A program made the position numbers and the translations under genes. Below are positions 18,712 to 28,803 of a stretch of 64,000 nt of DNA, piece after piece (position 1 is the first letter of the stretch; each line of letters opens with the position of its first letter). The notes beneath the pieces are model-generated. The model saw only the letters and a list, made by a program, of their open reading frames with translations, was not told the origin of the DNA and did not search any database. Source of the stretch: Salipiger mucosus DSM 16094 (GTDB lineage: Bacteria; Pseudomonadota; Alphaproteobacteria; Rhodobacterales; Rhodobacteraceae); NCBI RefSeq assembly GCF_000442255.1, contig NZ_KE557282.1:61822-125821 (forward strand), in the 5' to 3' direction.

Positions 18712-19945
18712 TCGACGCCGATCGCCTCTCGTCCCGCATCGCCGAGCTTGGCCGCATCGGCGCGCTCCCGGGCGGCGGCTGCAAGCGCCTCGCCCTCACG
18801 CCCGAGGACGCCGAGGGCCGCGCGCTCGTCACCGGCTGGTTCCGCGAGCTGGGCCTCGAGATCGCCACCGACGTCATCGGCAACACCTGGGCCATCCGCC
18901 CCGGCAAGCGCGACCTGCCGCCCGTCGTCATGGGCTCGCACATCGACACCGTCGCGACCGGCGGCCTCTACGACGGCACGCTCGGCGTGCTGGCGGGCCT
19001 CGAGGTGATCGAAAGCGCGCTGGAGGCCGGGATCGAGACCGACCACCCCCTCTGCGTCGTCTTCTTCACCAACGAGGAGGGCGCGCGCTTCGCCCCCGAC
19101 ATGATGGGCTCGGGCGTCGCGCAGGGCGCGCTGGACCTCGAACAGATGCTCGCAAGCCCCGGCATCGACGGCACCACCGTGGGCGAGGCGCTGGACGGCA
19201 TCGGCGCGCGCGGCCCGGCGCCTGCCGGCGCGCTGAAACCCGCCGCCTACCTCGAGCTGCACATCGAACAGGGCCCCGTGCTCGAGACCGAGGCGCTGCA
19301 GATCGGCGTGGTCACCGGCGTGCAGGGCATTTCCTGGACCGAGTTCACCGTCTCCGGCCGCTCGGCCCACGCGGGCACCACGCCCATGCCCCTGCGCCAC
19401 GACGCCGGCCACGTCGCCGCCGGCATCGCGATGGAGGCCCGCGCCATCGCCCGCGATTTCGGCCCGCCGCAGGTCGCCACCGTGGGCCGGCTCTCCCTGT
19501 CCCCGGACCTCGTCAACGTGGTGCCCGAAAGCGCGACCTTCACCGTCGACCTGCGCCACTCCGACGAGGACCGCCTGCAACAGGCCGAGGCCCGCCTCTT
19601 CGCCTTCGCCGAGGAGGCCGCAAGGGCCGAGGGCTGCACCGTCACCCGCCGCAGCCTCGCCCGGTTCGAGCCGGTGGTCTTCGACGCGGGCCGTCGTGGC
19701 GCAGGTCGCGCAGGCCGCTGACCGGCTGGGCGTACAGCCACCGGCACATGCCGTCGGGCGCCGGGCACGACGCGCAGATGTTCGCGCCGCGCTGCCCCTC
19801 CGCCATGATCTTCGTGCCGTCGAAGGACGGCATCAGCCACAACATCCAGGAATACACCGCGCCCGAGGACCTCGTCCGGGGCGCGCGCCTGCTGGCCGAG
19901 GTCGCCCTCGACCGCGCGGGCGTCTCGAAAGGACCCAAGTCATGA
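18708..19945 (+). pseudogene. M20-family N-carbamoyl-L-amino-acid hydrolase / allantoate amidohydrolase-like, two frameshifts
   Basis: This is a zinc or manganese amidohydrolase that removes a carbamoyl or ureido group. Metal ligands are visible in GSHIDTVATGGLYDGTLG, the Glu-Glu pair in FFTNEEGARF, the family motif YLELHIEQGP and the dimerisation lid SGRSAHAGTTPMP. The C-terminal motif MPSGAGHDAQMF, with the last metal His, is in a different frame and ends at 19945. Two single-base insertions, at GGG 19688-19690 and GGG 19728-19730, explain it: removing one base at each gives a continuous protein of about 411 residues. Without repair the product stops at 19721 and lacks the last metal ligand. 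It lies between the ammonia-lyase and D-carbamoylase genes. Confidence 0.8.
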
Positions 19946-20919
19946 GTCGCAGCATCGTCGTCGCAACCGCACAGCTTGGCCCCATCGCGCGGGATGAACC
20001 GCGCGCCTCCGCCGTCGCGCGCATGATCGCGCTCATGGAGACCGCCCATTCGCGCGGCGCGCGCCTGGTGGTCTTTCCCGAGCTGGCGCTGACCACCTTC
20101 TTCCCGCGCTGGCTGCTCGAAGGCGACGAGCTCGACGCCTTCTACGAGACCGAAATGCCCGGCCCCGACACCGCGCCCCTCTTCGAGGCGGCGAAACGGC
20201 TGGGCGTCGGCTTCTACCTCGGCTACGCGGAACTCCTGCACGAGGGCGGCACCACGCGGCGCTTCAACACCTCGATCTTCGTCACCCCCGAGGGCGAGAT
20301 CGCGGGCAGGTATCGCAAGGTCCACCTGCCGGGGCACTACAACCACGAGGACTGGCGCCGCTTCCAGCACCTCGAGAAGCGCTATTTCGAGCATGGCGAC
20401 CTCGGCTTCCCGGTCTTCGAGGCCATGGGCGGCACGCTGGGCATGTGCCTGTGCAACGACCGCCGCTGGCCGGAAACCTTCCGCGTGCTCGGACTGCGCG
20501 GCGCCGAGCTCATCATGCTCGGCTACAACACGCCGCAGCACTACCCGCAGGCGCCCGAGCACGATCACCTGCAGGACTTCCACAACCACCTCTCGATGCA
20601 GCACGGCGCCTATGCCAACGGTGCCTGGGTCATCGGCACAGCCAAGGCCGGCCGCGAGGAGGGCTGCGACCTGATCGCCGGCTCCTGCATCATCGCCCCC
20701 ACGGGCGAGATCATCGCCCGCACGCAGGGCGTGGGCGACGAGGTGGCCGTGGCCGAGATCGACCTCGACCGCTGCCGCGAGCTGCGCGAGAACGTCTTCA
20801 ACTTCGCGCTCCACCGCGAGCCGGGCGACTACGGCCCGATCTGCGAAGGCGCCGAGGCCCGCGCCGAGGAGCGCGCCGAGATCACCCGCAACAGCCGCTT
20901 CACCGCCAGCGCCGACTGA
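19942..20919 (+). CDS. N-carbamoyl-D-amino-acid hydrolase (nitrilase superfamily)
   Basis: The protein has 325 residues. It hydrolyses the carbamoyl group of N-carbamoyl-D-amino acids to the free amino acid, CO2 and NH3. The catalytic triad sits as in the Agrobacterium D-carbamoylase: E47 (FPELALTTFFPRW), K126 (YRKVHLPGH) and C171 (MCLCNDRRWPE). The long match through FYETEMPGPD, FQHLEKRYFE, GYNTP and the end LDLDRCRELRENVFNFALHR makes this subfamily call strong. It overlaps the M20 gene by four bases. Together with that L-specific carbamoylase, it would let the cell use both enantiomers of a carbamoyl amino acid. Confidence 0.9.
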   Translation: MSRSIVVATAQLGPIARDEPRASAVARMIALMETAHSRGARLVVFPELALTTFFPRWLLEGDELDAFYETEMPGPDTAPLFEAAKRLGVGFYLGYAELLHEGGTTRRFNTSIFVTPEGEIAGRYRKVHLPGHYNHEDWRRFQHLEKRYFEHGDLGFPVFEAMGGTLGMCLCNDRRWPETFRVLGLRGAELIMLGYNTPQHYPQAPEHDHLQDFHNHLSMQHGAYANGAWVIGTAKAGREEGCDLIAGSCIIAPTGEIIARTQGVGDEVAVAEIDLDRCRELRENVFNFALHREPGDYGPICEGAEARAEERAEITRNSRFTASAD

Positions 20920-20973
20920 GGGCCGCGCGCCCCTGCCGGGCCGGGCGCGCTCCCGCAGCGCCCGGCGCGGCCC
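20920..20973 (+). terminator. Long GC hairpin closing the ABC/carbamoylase operon
   Basis: An outer stem GGGCCGCGC (20920-20928) pairs with GCGCGGCCC (20965-20973), and an inner stem CCGGGCGC (20941-20948) pairs with GCGCCCGG (20958-20965). There is no T tract, so it may act with Rho or protect the mRNA end. Confidence 0.5.
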
Positions 20974-21045
20974 TTCGACGGAAGGATCAGTCGTCTTGCG
21001 CGCCCTGTCGTGCTATCGTCGCCGCGCAAGCTGGGGGAGGATGGT

Positions 21046-22803
<1,758 letters not shown>

Positions 22804-22841
22804 GCGCAACAGCCCCCGTTGCGCGGTGTTGCGCGCGCAAC
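22804..22841 (+). promoter_or_regulatory. Paired GCGCAAC palindromes, candidate operator of the AcoR-like regulator
   Basis: Four copies of one 7-base half-site lie in 38 bases: GCGCAAC 22804-22810, GTTGCGC 22818-22824, GTTGCGC 22828-22834 and GCGCAAC 22835-22841. The first pair is a dyad with a 7-base spacer; the second is a perfect 14-base palindrome. They begin at the base after the regulator stop and precede the monooxygenase gene. Confidence 0.55.
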
Positions 22842-22957
22842 GGCCCGGCCCGCGCAGGGCGGATTTTCCGGGTCCGGACGGCCGCGGCCGTGGCGCCGCC
22901 GCCCGCCCGCGTGTGACGATTTCCAAGGGAGAGAGACAGACCAAAAGGGAGGACGAC

Positions 22958-24757
22958 ATGCTCGATTCAACGGTTCTCGACCGCACCCAGGCGTTCCTGG
23001 ACGACTTCGGAGGGGCGCTCGAACGCGGCGACATCGCCGCCGCGCGCGACATGTTCCTCGAGGACTGCTACTGGCGCGACCTCGTGGCATTCACCTGGAA
23101 CCTCAAGACCGTGGAGGGCCGCGACCAGGTCGAGGACATGCTGAACCACCAGCTCGCCACGACCCGGCCCCGCAACTGGCAGGTCGCCGAGGGCGAGATG
23201 CCCGAGGAGGCCGACGGCGTCACCACCGCCTGGATCCAGTTCGAGACCGACGTCGCGCGCGGCTACGGGCTCCTGCGGCTGAAGGACGGCAGGATCTGGA
23301 CCCTGCTCACCGCGATGGTCGAGCTCAAGGGCCACGAGGAGCCGCGCGGCTTCGACCGTCCGCTCGGCGCCCGCCACGGCGCGGACAAGAACCGCGCCAC
23401 CTGGAAGGAGGCGCGCGAGCACGAGCTTGCGACGCTGGGCTACGAGGAACAGCCCTACACCGTCATCGTCGGCGGCGGGCAGGGCGGCATCGCGCTGGGC
23501 GCGCGGCTGCGGCAGCTCGGCGTGCCGACCATCATCCTCGAAAGCAACGATCGGCCCGGCGACAGCTGGCGCAAGCGCTACAAGTCGCTCTGCCTGCATG
23601 ACCCGGTCTGGTACGACCACCTTCCCTACATCAAGTTCCCCGACAACTGGCCCGTCTTCGCGCCCAAGGACAAGATCGGCGACTGGCTCGAGATGTATAC
23701 CAAGGTCATGGAGCTGAACTACTGGACGCGCAGCACGGCGAAATCCGCCAGCTACGACGCGGCCAAGGGCGAATGGACCGTGGTGGTCGACCGCGACGGA
23801 GAAGAGGTCGTGCTGAAGCCCAAGCAGCTGGTCATGGCGACCGGCATGTCCGGCAAGCCGCGCATGCCCGACTTCCCCGGCATGGACACCTTCAAGGGCG
23901 ACCAGCACCATTCCAGCCAGCACCCGGGCCCCGATGCCTATGCCGGCAAGAAATGCGTGGTGATCGGCTCCAACAACTCGGCGCATGACATCTGCGCCGC
24001 GCTCTGGGAGCACGATGCCGACGTGACCATGGTGCAGCGCTCCTCGACCCATATCGTGCGCTCGGACACGCTCATGGATATCGGGCTCGGTGCGCTCTAC
24101 TCGGAAGAGGCCGTGCAGAAGGGCATGACAACGGAAAAGGCCGACCTGATCTTCGCCTCGCTGCCCTACCGGATCATGCACGAGTTCCAGATCCCGCTCT
24201 ACGAGCAGATGAAGGAGCGCGACAAGGACTTCTACGAGGGGCTCGAGAAGGCCGGGTTCAAGCTCGACTGGGGCGACGACGGTTCGGGCCTCTTCATGAA
24301 GTACCTGCGCCGCGGCTCGGGCTACTACATCGACGTGGGCGCCAGCCAGCTCATCATCGACGGCGAGGTCAAGCTGGCCGCCGGCCAGGTGGTCGAGGTG
24401 GTCGAGGACGGCGTCATGCTCGACACCGGCGAAAAGCTCGAGGCCGATCTCATCGTCTATGCCACCGGCTACAACTCGATGAACGGCTGGGTCGCCGACC
24501 TCATGGGGCAGGAGATGGCCGACAAGGTGGGCAAGGTCTGGGGCCTCGGCTCGGACACCACCAAGGACCCCGGCCCCTGGGAGGGTGAACAGCGCAACAT
24601 GTGGAAGCCCACCCAGCAGGAGGCGCTGTGGTTCCACGGCGGCAACCTGCACCAGTCACGGCACTACTCGCAGTATCTGGCGTTGCAGCTCAAGGCGCGG
24701 ATGGAGGGCATCGACACCCCCGTCTACGGCCTGCAGGAGGTGCACCACCTCTCGTGA
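22958..24757 (+). CDS. NAD(P)/FAD-dependent flavin monooxygenase with N-terminal NTF2-like domain
   Basis: The protein has 599 residues. Residues 1 to about 130 form an NTF2/SnoaL-like domain. The FAD Rossmann motif is VIVGGGQGGIALGARLRQLG (GGGQGG at 172-177), followed by ESNDRPGDSWRKRY. An FMO/BVMO-like fingerprint FKGDQHHSSQHPGP lies near residue 310, and a second nucleotide site VVIGSNNSAHDI near 330 has the GxGxxA pattern altered to GSNNSA. The ATGYN motif near 508 is the usual FMO C-terminal landmark. It resembles CzcO/YUCCA-type class B monooxygenases that oxygenate N, S or C atoms. GGGAGG lies 8 bases before the ATG. Substrate unknown. Confidence 0.85.
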   Translation: MLDSTVLDRTQAFLDDFGGALERGDIAAARDMFLEDCYWRDLVAFTWNLKTVEGRDQVEDMLNHQLATTRPRNWQVAEGEMPEEADGVTTAWIQFETDVARGYGLLRLKDGRIWTLLTAMVELKGHEEPRGFDRPLGARHGADKNRATWKEAREHELATLGYEEQPYTVIVGGGQGGIALGARLRQLGVPTIILESNDRPGDSWRKRYKSLCLHDPVWYDHLPYIKFPDNWPVFAPKDKIGDWLEMYTKVMELNYWTRSTAKSASYDAAKGEWTVVVDRDGEEVVLKPKQLVMATGMSGKPRMPDFPGMDTFKGDQHHSSQHPGPDAYAGKKCVVIGSNNSAHDICAALWEHDADVTMVQRSSTHIVRSDTLMDIGLGALYSEEAVQKGMTTEKADLIFASLPYRIMHEFQIPLYEQMKERDKDFYEGLEKAGFKLDWGDDGSGLFMKYLRRGSGYYIDVGASQLIIDGEVKLAAGQVVEVVEDGVMLDTGEKLEADLIVYATGYNSMNGWVADLMGQEMADKVGKVWGLGSDTTKDPGPWEGEQRNMWKPTQQEALWFHGGNLHQSRHYSQYLALQLKARMEGIDTPVYGLQEVHHLS

Positions 24758-24778
24758 TCGCGTCCGCCCGCGGGCGCG

Positions 24779-24809
24779 GGCCGGGGCCTCCCTTGCGGCA
24801 GCCCCGGCC
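24779..24809 (+). terminator. Hairpin after the flavin monooxygenase gene
   Basis: GGCCGGGGC (24779-24787) pairs perfectly with GCCCCGGCC (24801-24809) across a 13-base loop, 22 bases after the stop. No T tract follows. Confidence 0.5.
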
Positions 24810-24929
24810 GATATCCGGAAATGCACAAAAAGATGCCTCATAGCGGCCGCATTCCACTGGTCTTCAGAACCCTGCGTTAACCTTAACGCACCGACGTTGA
24901 AGAGGTTTTCAGGGTAGGGGATCGGCAGA

Positions 24930-26150
24930 ATGCGTCTTACGGATCATGGTCTCATGCCGCGTGCCTTCACGAGGGCCGCGATCACCGTGCTTGTCGCGGT
25001 CATCATCGCCGCGGTCTTCGTGGCGGTCACCGTGACACGGCATGCGAACGAGGCGCAGTCGCGCCTGCAGCAGGACGTGGTCATGCGCGGGGCGGACGCG
25101 ATCTCGCTGGGCTTCAACACGGCGCTCAAGCGGGAATGGGACAGCCTTCACGCTGTCGCCCGGGCCATCGACGGCGCGACGCCGGCCGACATCAACGACT
25201 TCATGGACGCGGTGGTCGCGGCCGGCGGCCGGGTCGCCTGGGCCGGGGTCGCCGACCTGAACGGAACCATCATCTCGGGCTCGCACCGCCTGCGCGAAGG
25301 CCAGGACGTCAGCGAACGGCGCTGGTACCGCGAGGGGCTCCGCAGGCCCGCGGTGGGCAACGCCTTCGACAGCCGCTCGCTGGCGCGGGACGAGAACGAC
25401 AAGCCCCAGTCCCTCCTGAACCTTTCCACGCCCATCCGCGATGCCAAGGGCGAGACGATCGGCGTGGCCGTCTACAGCCTGCGCATGGCCTGGGTCGCCT
25501 CCTACCTCGCGACCGCCAAGGAAGAACTGCGGATCGACGTGGTCGTGCAGGACCGCAGGGGCCGGACCCTTGTCGACACCCGCCCCGAGCCGGCCCCGCT
25601 GCCCGAGAATGCCGCCGCGGCCGCCAGTTTCGGAGCCGACGCCGCGGGCGCCTTCCGCCTGCTGCGCGACACCGAGGGGCTCTACGCCTTCACCCCCAGC
25701 TTCGTGGGCGAGTCGCTGCCCGACTTCGGCTGGCGCGTCTTCGCGGTGCTCGACCAGAGCAGCCACCTCGACCTGCTGCCCTCGCTGCTGCGCGACATCA
25801 TCTTGGCGGTCGCCATCGCGGCCACCTTCGTGCTGGGCGCCACCATGATGGTCCTGCGCCTGCTGCTCCGCCCGCTCGAATGCCTGACGGACACCGCTGC
25901 CGACGTCGCCGCCGGAAGCCTCGTCTACCCGGTCGAAAGCCGCAGCTCGCGCGAGGCCTCGGACCTGTCGCGCGCACTGGCGCGGATCCAGGCGGAACTG
26001 GCCACGCTCAGGGCGCGGGAGTCGGCCCGAGACACCCGCTACCTCGGCGTCGCGGCGGGGCGACCGGACCCGGAAGGCACCGGCCGGGTCTACCGCGAGC
26101 GCCCCGAGGCGCCGGCGGCGGACTGGATGCCGCGCAAGCGGGCCTCCTGA
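24930..26150 (+). CDS. Cache/HAMP membrane sensor without an output domain
   Basis: The protein has 406 residues. A membrane segment at about 14-36 is followed by a periplasmic Cache-type domain of about 250 residues (ISGSHRLREGQDVSERRWYREGL, then STPIRDAKGETIGVAVYSL). A second membrane segment lies at about 290-312 and a HAMP linker at about 312-365 (LLRPLECLTDTAADVAAG). The chain then ends in a short Arg/Pro-rich tail. Normally a GGDEF, EAL, kinase or MCP domain follows HAMP; none is present, and the reading frame is clean to the stop. It may work with a separate partner or be a truncated diguanylate cyclase. Its place upstream of a beta-glucan locus makes a c-di-GMP link tempting but unproven. 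Confidence 0.75.
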   Translation: MRLTDHGLMPRAFTRAAITVLVAVIIAAVFVAVTVTRHANEAQSRLQQDVVMRGADAISLGFNTALKREWDSLHAVARAIDGATPADINDFMDAVVAAGGRVAWAGVADLNGTIISGSHRLREGQDVSERRWYREGLRRPAVGNAFDSRSLARDENDKPQSLLNLSTPIRDAKGETIGVAVYSLRMAWVASYLATAKEELRIDVVVQDRRGRTLVDTRPEPAPLPENAAAAASFGADAAGAFRLLRDTEGLYAFTPSFVGESLPDFGWRVFAVLDQSSHLDLLPSLLRDIILAVAIAATFVLGATMMVLRLLLRPLECLTDTAADVAAGSLVYPVESRSSREASDLSRALARIQAELATLRARESARDTRYLGVAAGRPDPEGTGRVYRERPEAPAADWMPRKRAS

Positions 26151-26239
26151 GCCCGGACACAACGCCCGCCCCGGCCCGCCCCCGTGGCGGGCAACCGGCC
26201 ACCAACACGCTAGATGCGCCAGGGACACGACCAGACACC

Positions 26240-26803
26240 ATGATCAAGGCAAGGCTTTTCGCGATCCTCGGGCTCGCGCTCGGCGGGGCCACCACGGCGC
26301 AGGCCGACGGCACCTTCCTCCAGTTCGACCTCGCACCCGAGACGCAGGACGCGGTCTTCGCCGGCACGCGCGGCAAGGTCAGCTTCGGCGCCAACTACTC
26401 CGGCTACGATGGCGGATGGAGCAGCGGCGCCTTCGTCGCCCGCGACGTCGCCTTCGAGGGGATCGGCACGCTCAAGCTGGGCCCCAGCCTCGGCACCACC
26501 GACGAGGCCGACGACTGGTCCCTCGGCGCCAAGGTCGTGGCCGAGCGCTACCAGCCGACCTCCTTCGGCTTCATGTTCCTCGCGGCGCAGTTCAACACCA
26601 TCGACAACGACTGGTTCGCGCTCGTGCAGGTCGGCGACGGCAAGGGGCTCTCGGTCGATTTCTCCGCCGGCGGAAGCGACACCTACGACGAGCGCACCAT
26701 CGCGGTGAACAGCCGCATCGGCGACGGGCCGGTCAGCCTGCGCGCCGGCTACCGCTTTCTCGCCGAGACGGGCTTCATCGGGGTCTCGGTCAACACCTAC
26801 TGA
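26240..26803 (+). CDS. Small secreted outer-membrane-like protein of unknown function
   Basis: The protein has 187 residues and a clear signal peptide (MIKARLFAILGLALGGATTAQA, cleavage after residue 22). The mature part alternates polar and hydrophobic residues, is rich in Gly, Tyr and Phe, and ends GFIGVSVNTY, with an aromatic last residue as in beta-barrel outer-membrane proteins. It lies convergent to the glucan synthase gene with only 20 bases between. It could be an outer-membrane part of the polysaccharide export path (inference). No family was recognised. Confidence 0.65.
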   Translation: MIKARLFAILGLALGGATTAQADGTFLQFDLAPETQDAVFAGTRGKVSFGANYSGYDGGWSSGAFVARDVAFEGIGTLKLGPSLGTTDEADDWSLGAKVVAERYQPTSFGFMFLAAQFNTIDNDWFALVQVGDGKGLSVDFSAGGSDTYDERTIAVNSRIGDGPVSLRAGYRFLAETGFIGVSVNTY

Positions 26804-26808
26804 CCCCG

Positions 26809-26840
26809 CGCCCCGCCGCGCGCTCAGTCCCGGCGGGGCG
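26809..26840. terminator. Possible bidirectional terminator between the barrel-like gene and the glucan synthase gene
   Basis: CGCCCCGCCG (26809-26818) pairs with CGGCGGGGCG (26831-26840). The right arm lies inside the last codons of the minus-strand synthase gene. No T tract is present, so it is only a candidate. Confidence 0.35.
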
Positions 26841-28803
26841 TGAATCGCTCGAAGAAGTCGCGGATCAGCGTGCCCGCCCGGACCCGGCTGACGCCCGGCT
26901 CGCCCCCCTCGGCGTAGAACTTCACGAAGAAGGCCTCGCGCTGGGCGTCGTCGGGCAGCAGCTGCAGGCGCGTCCCGTCCCGCAGCCGCGAGATCGCGTA
27001 GGCCTCGATCGGGCCGGGGATGCCCTCGATGCTCAGGGTGCCGCGCGTCTCCTCTTCCAGCGACAGCCCCCGGATGCGCACCGTGTCCATCGTCAGCGAG
27101 GTGATCCAAAGCCGGTGCTCGCGCCCTTCCATGCTGAAGGTCACGTGCTCGGGCCGGTCCGCGACATGCACCTCGCGGCGCGGCAGCTCGATGCAGGCGA
27201 GGCACGCGACCCCCAGCACCACGAGGTTGTAGAGCGTCCAGAACAGGATCACCCACTTGCCGTCGCCCGCGTCGTAATGCGCGAAGCCGTCGTGCAGGAT
27301 GGCCAGCAACAGCCCCACCAGCGTCAGCACGAAGCCCGCGAGGAAGGGCATCATCATCCGCCACTGCACCACCACCTTCGACCGGTCGCCGCCCTTGGCC
27401 GTCACCGAGAAGGGGTGCCCGTGCGGCCGGAACAGCCCCGTGAAGGCCGCGCGGCTGATCGGAATGGCCCCGATCAGCTGGCTCACGTCGTTCAGGATCG
27501 GCACCACCATGCCCCGGCTCAGCAGGTTCAGCGTCATCAGGATCCAGATGTAGTAGGCCCCGAAGTAGCTGATCACGTCGGGCAGCGAGGCGTTCACCAC
27601 CGTGATGTTGAAGAACCAGTAGAGCAGGGGAAAGACGATGGCCGCGATGCGGAAGGGAAAGGTTGTCGTCCAGTAGAGGATCGAATCCACCACGCTCCAC
27701 CGGTCGCGCAGGCGCAGGTTGCTGCGCGCCAGCGGCCCCAGCGAGGACCGCGCGATCTGCATCAGCCCCAGGCACCAGCGCGCGCGCTGCGTGACGTATT
27801 CCTTCAGCCCCTCGGGCGCGAGCCCCTCGGTCAGCGGCTCGGCCAGGTAGACCGTGCGCCAGCCGCCGTCCTGCAGTGCCAGCGTCAGCATGAAGTCCTC
27901 GGTCACCGACTCGGTGTTGAACCCGCCGATGGCGCGCAGCGCCTCCCAGCGGCAGACCGACGAGGTGCCGCAGCAGAAGGCGATGCCCCAGCCGTCCCGC
28001 GAGGGCTGCATGTGGTCGAAGAAGAAGCGCTGCTCGTCGGGGTAGGAGGCGCCGAGGTTGAAGTTGTGCTGGATCGGGTCGGGGTTGAAGAAATGCTGCG
28101 GCGTCTGCACCAGCCCCACGTCCGGCGCGTGGAACAGCGCCAGCGTCCGCGACAGGAACCCCCGGTGCGGCACGAAATCGGCGTCCAGCACGGCGACGTA
28201 GTCCGGCACCACCGCGTCCTCGGCCAGCCGGTCCAGCGCGTGGTTGATGTTGCCCGCCTTCTGCCCCTCGTTCGTGGGCCGCCGCATGTAGCGCACGCCC
28301 GCCTCGGCGCAGTAGCCGCGCAGCCAGTCGCGCCGGTTGTCGTCGCAGACGATCACCTCCTTGTTCTCGTGGCGCAGGAACCTGGCGCCCACGATGGTCC
28401 GCTCCAGGACGTCCCTGTCCTCGTTGTAGGTGGCGATCAGGATGGCCACGCGCGGCTCGCGCGCGCCCCACCAGTCGCGGTTGGCGTCGGCCTCCTCGCT
28501 GCGCAGCCGCACCCGCGACATGATCAGGAAGGCGCTCAGGGAGCCCACCAGCGACAGCCCCTCCAGCGAGAAGAGCGCCCAGCTCGCCAGCGCGTCGAAG
28601 CTCGGACCGAACGGGGCGAGCGTCTCGGTCCCCCGCCACCAGGCGTAGCGCAGCGCCAGCACCGCGGCGATACCCAGCAGGACCGCGCGGTGGAGCGATC
28701 GCCGCGGGTCGATCACGCCCGGAAGCAGTCCCGCGATGCCGATCACCAGCAGCACGTGCACCGCCGAGGCGCCAAGCTCTGCAAGGTGAGGGAAGGGCAG
28801 CAT
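26824..28803 (-). CDS. Family 2 processive beta-glucan synthase (BgsA/CrdS/BcsA-like)
   Basis: The protein has 659 residues. Two to three membrane segments precede the GT2 domain and about four follow it. The processive-synthase motifs are complete: VCDDNRRD (D154/D155), VLDADF (DAD 207-209), TEDF (D303) and QRARW (339-343). The C-terminal cytoplasmic part (about 550-659) replaces a canonical PilZ domain: no full RxxxR plus DxSxxG pair is seen, only RREVHVADR and LTMDTVRIRG. This fits BgsA, the mixed-linkage beta-glucan synthase of Sinorhizobium, or curdlan synthase, better than BcsA. The start overlaps the stop of the BgsB-like gene (TGATG), the same pairing as bgsBA. Product: an exported beta-glucan; the linkage is not determined. 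Confidence 0.8.
   Translation of the reverse strand: MLPFPHLAELGASAVHVLLVIGIAGLLPGVIDPRRSLHRAVLLGIAAVLALRYAWWRGTETLAPFGPSFDALASWALFSLEGLSLVGSLSAFLIMSRVRLRSEEADANRDWWGAREPRVAILIATYNEDRDVLERTIVGARFLRHENKEVIVCDDNRRDWLRGYCAEAGVRYMRRPTNEGQKAGNINHALDRLAEDAVVPDYVAVLDADFVPHRGFLSRTLALFHAPDVGLVQTPQHFFNPDPIQHNFNLGASYPDEQRFFFDHMQPSRDGWGIAFCCGTSSVCRWEALRAIGGFNTESVTEDFMLTLALQDGGWRTVYLAEPLTEGLAPEGLKEYVTQRARWCLGLMQIARSSLGPLARSNLRLRDRWSVVDSILYWTTTFPFRIAAIVFPLLYWFFNITVVNASLPDVISYFGAYYIWILMTLNLLSRGMVVPILNDVSQLIGAIPISRAAFTGLFRPHGHPFSVTAKGGDRSKVVVQWRMMMPFLAGFVLTLVGLLLAILHDGFAHYDAGDGKWVILFWTLYNLVVLGVACLACIELPRREVHVADRPEHVTFSMEGREHRLWITSLTMDTVRIRGLSLEEETRGTLSIEGIPGPIEAYAISRLRDGTRLQLLPDDAQREAFFVKFYAEGGEPGVSRVRAGTLIRDFFERFTPRRD

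Noticed and set aside
22842-22957. Search for a sigma-54 (-24/-12) promoter before the flavin monooxygenase gene
   Set aside because: No TGGC-N8-TGC pattern of good quality was seen, in line with the missing GAFTGA loop of the regulator.
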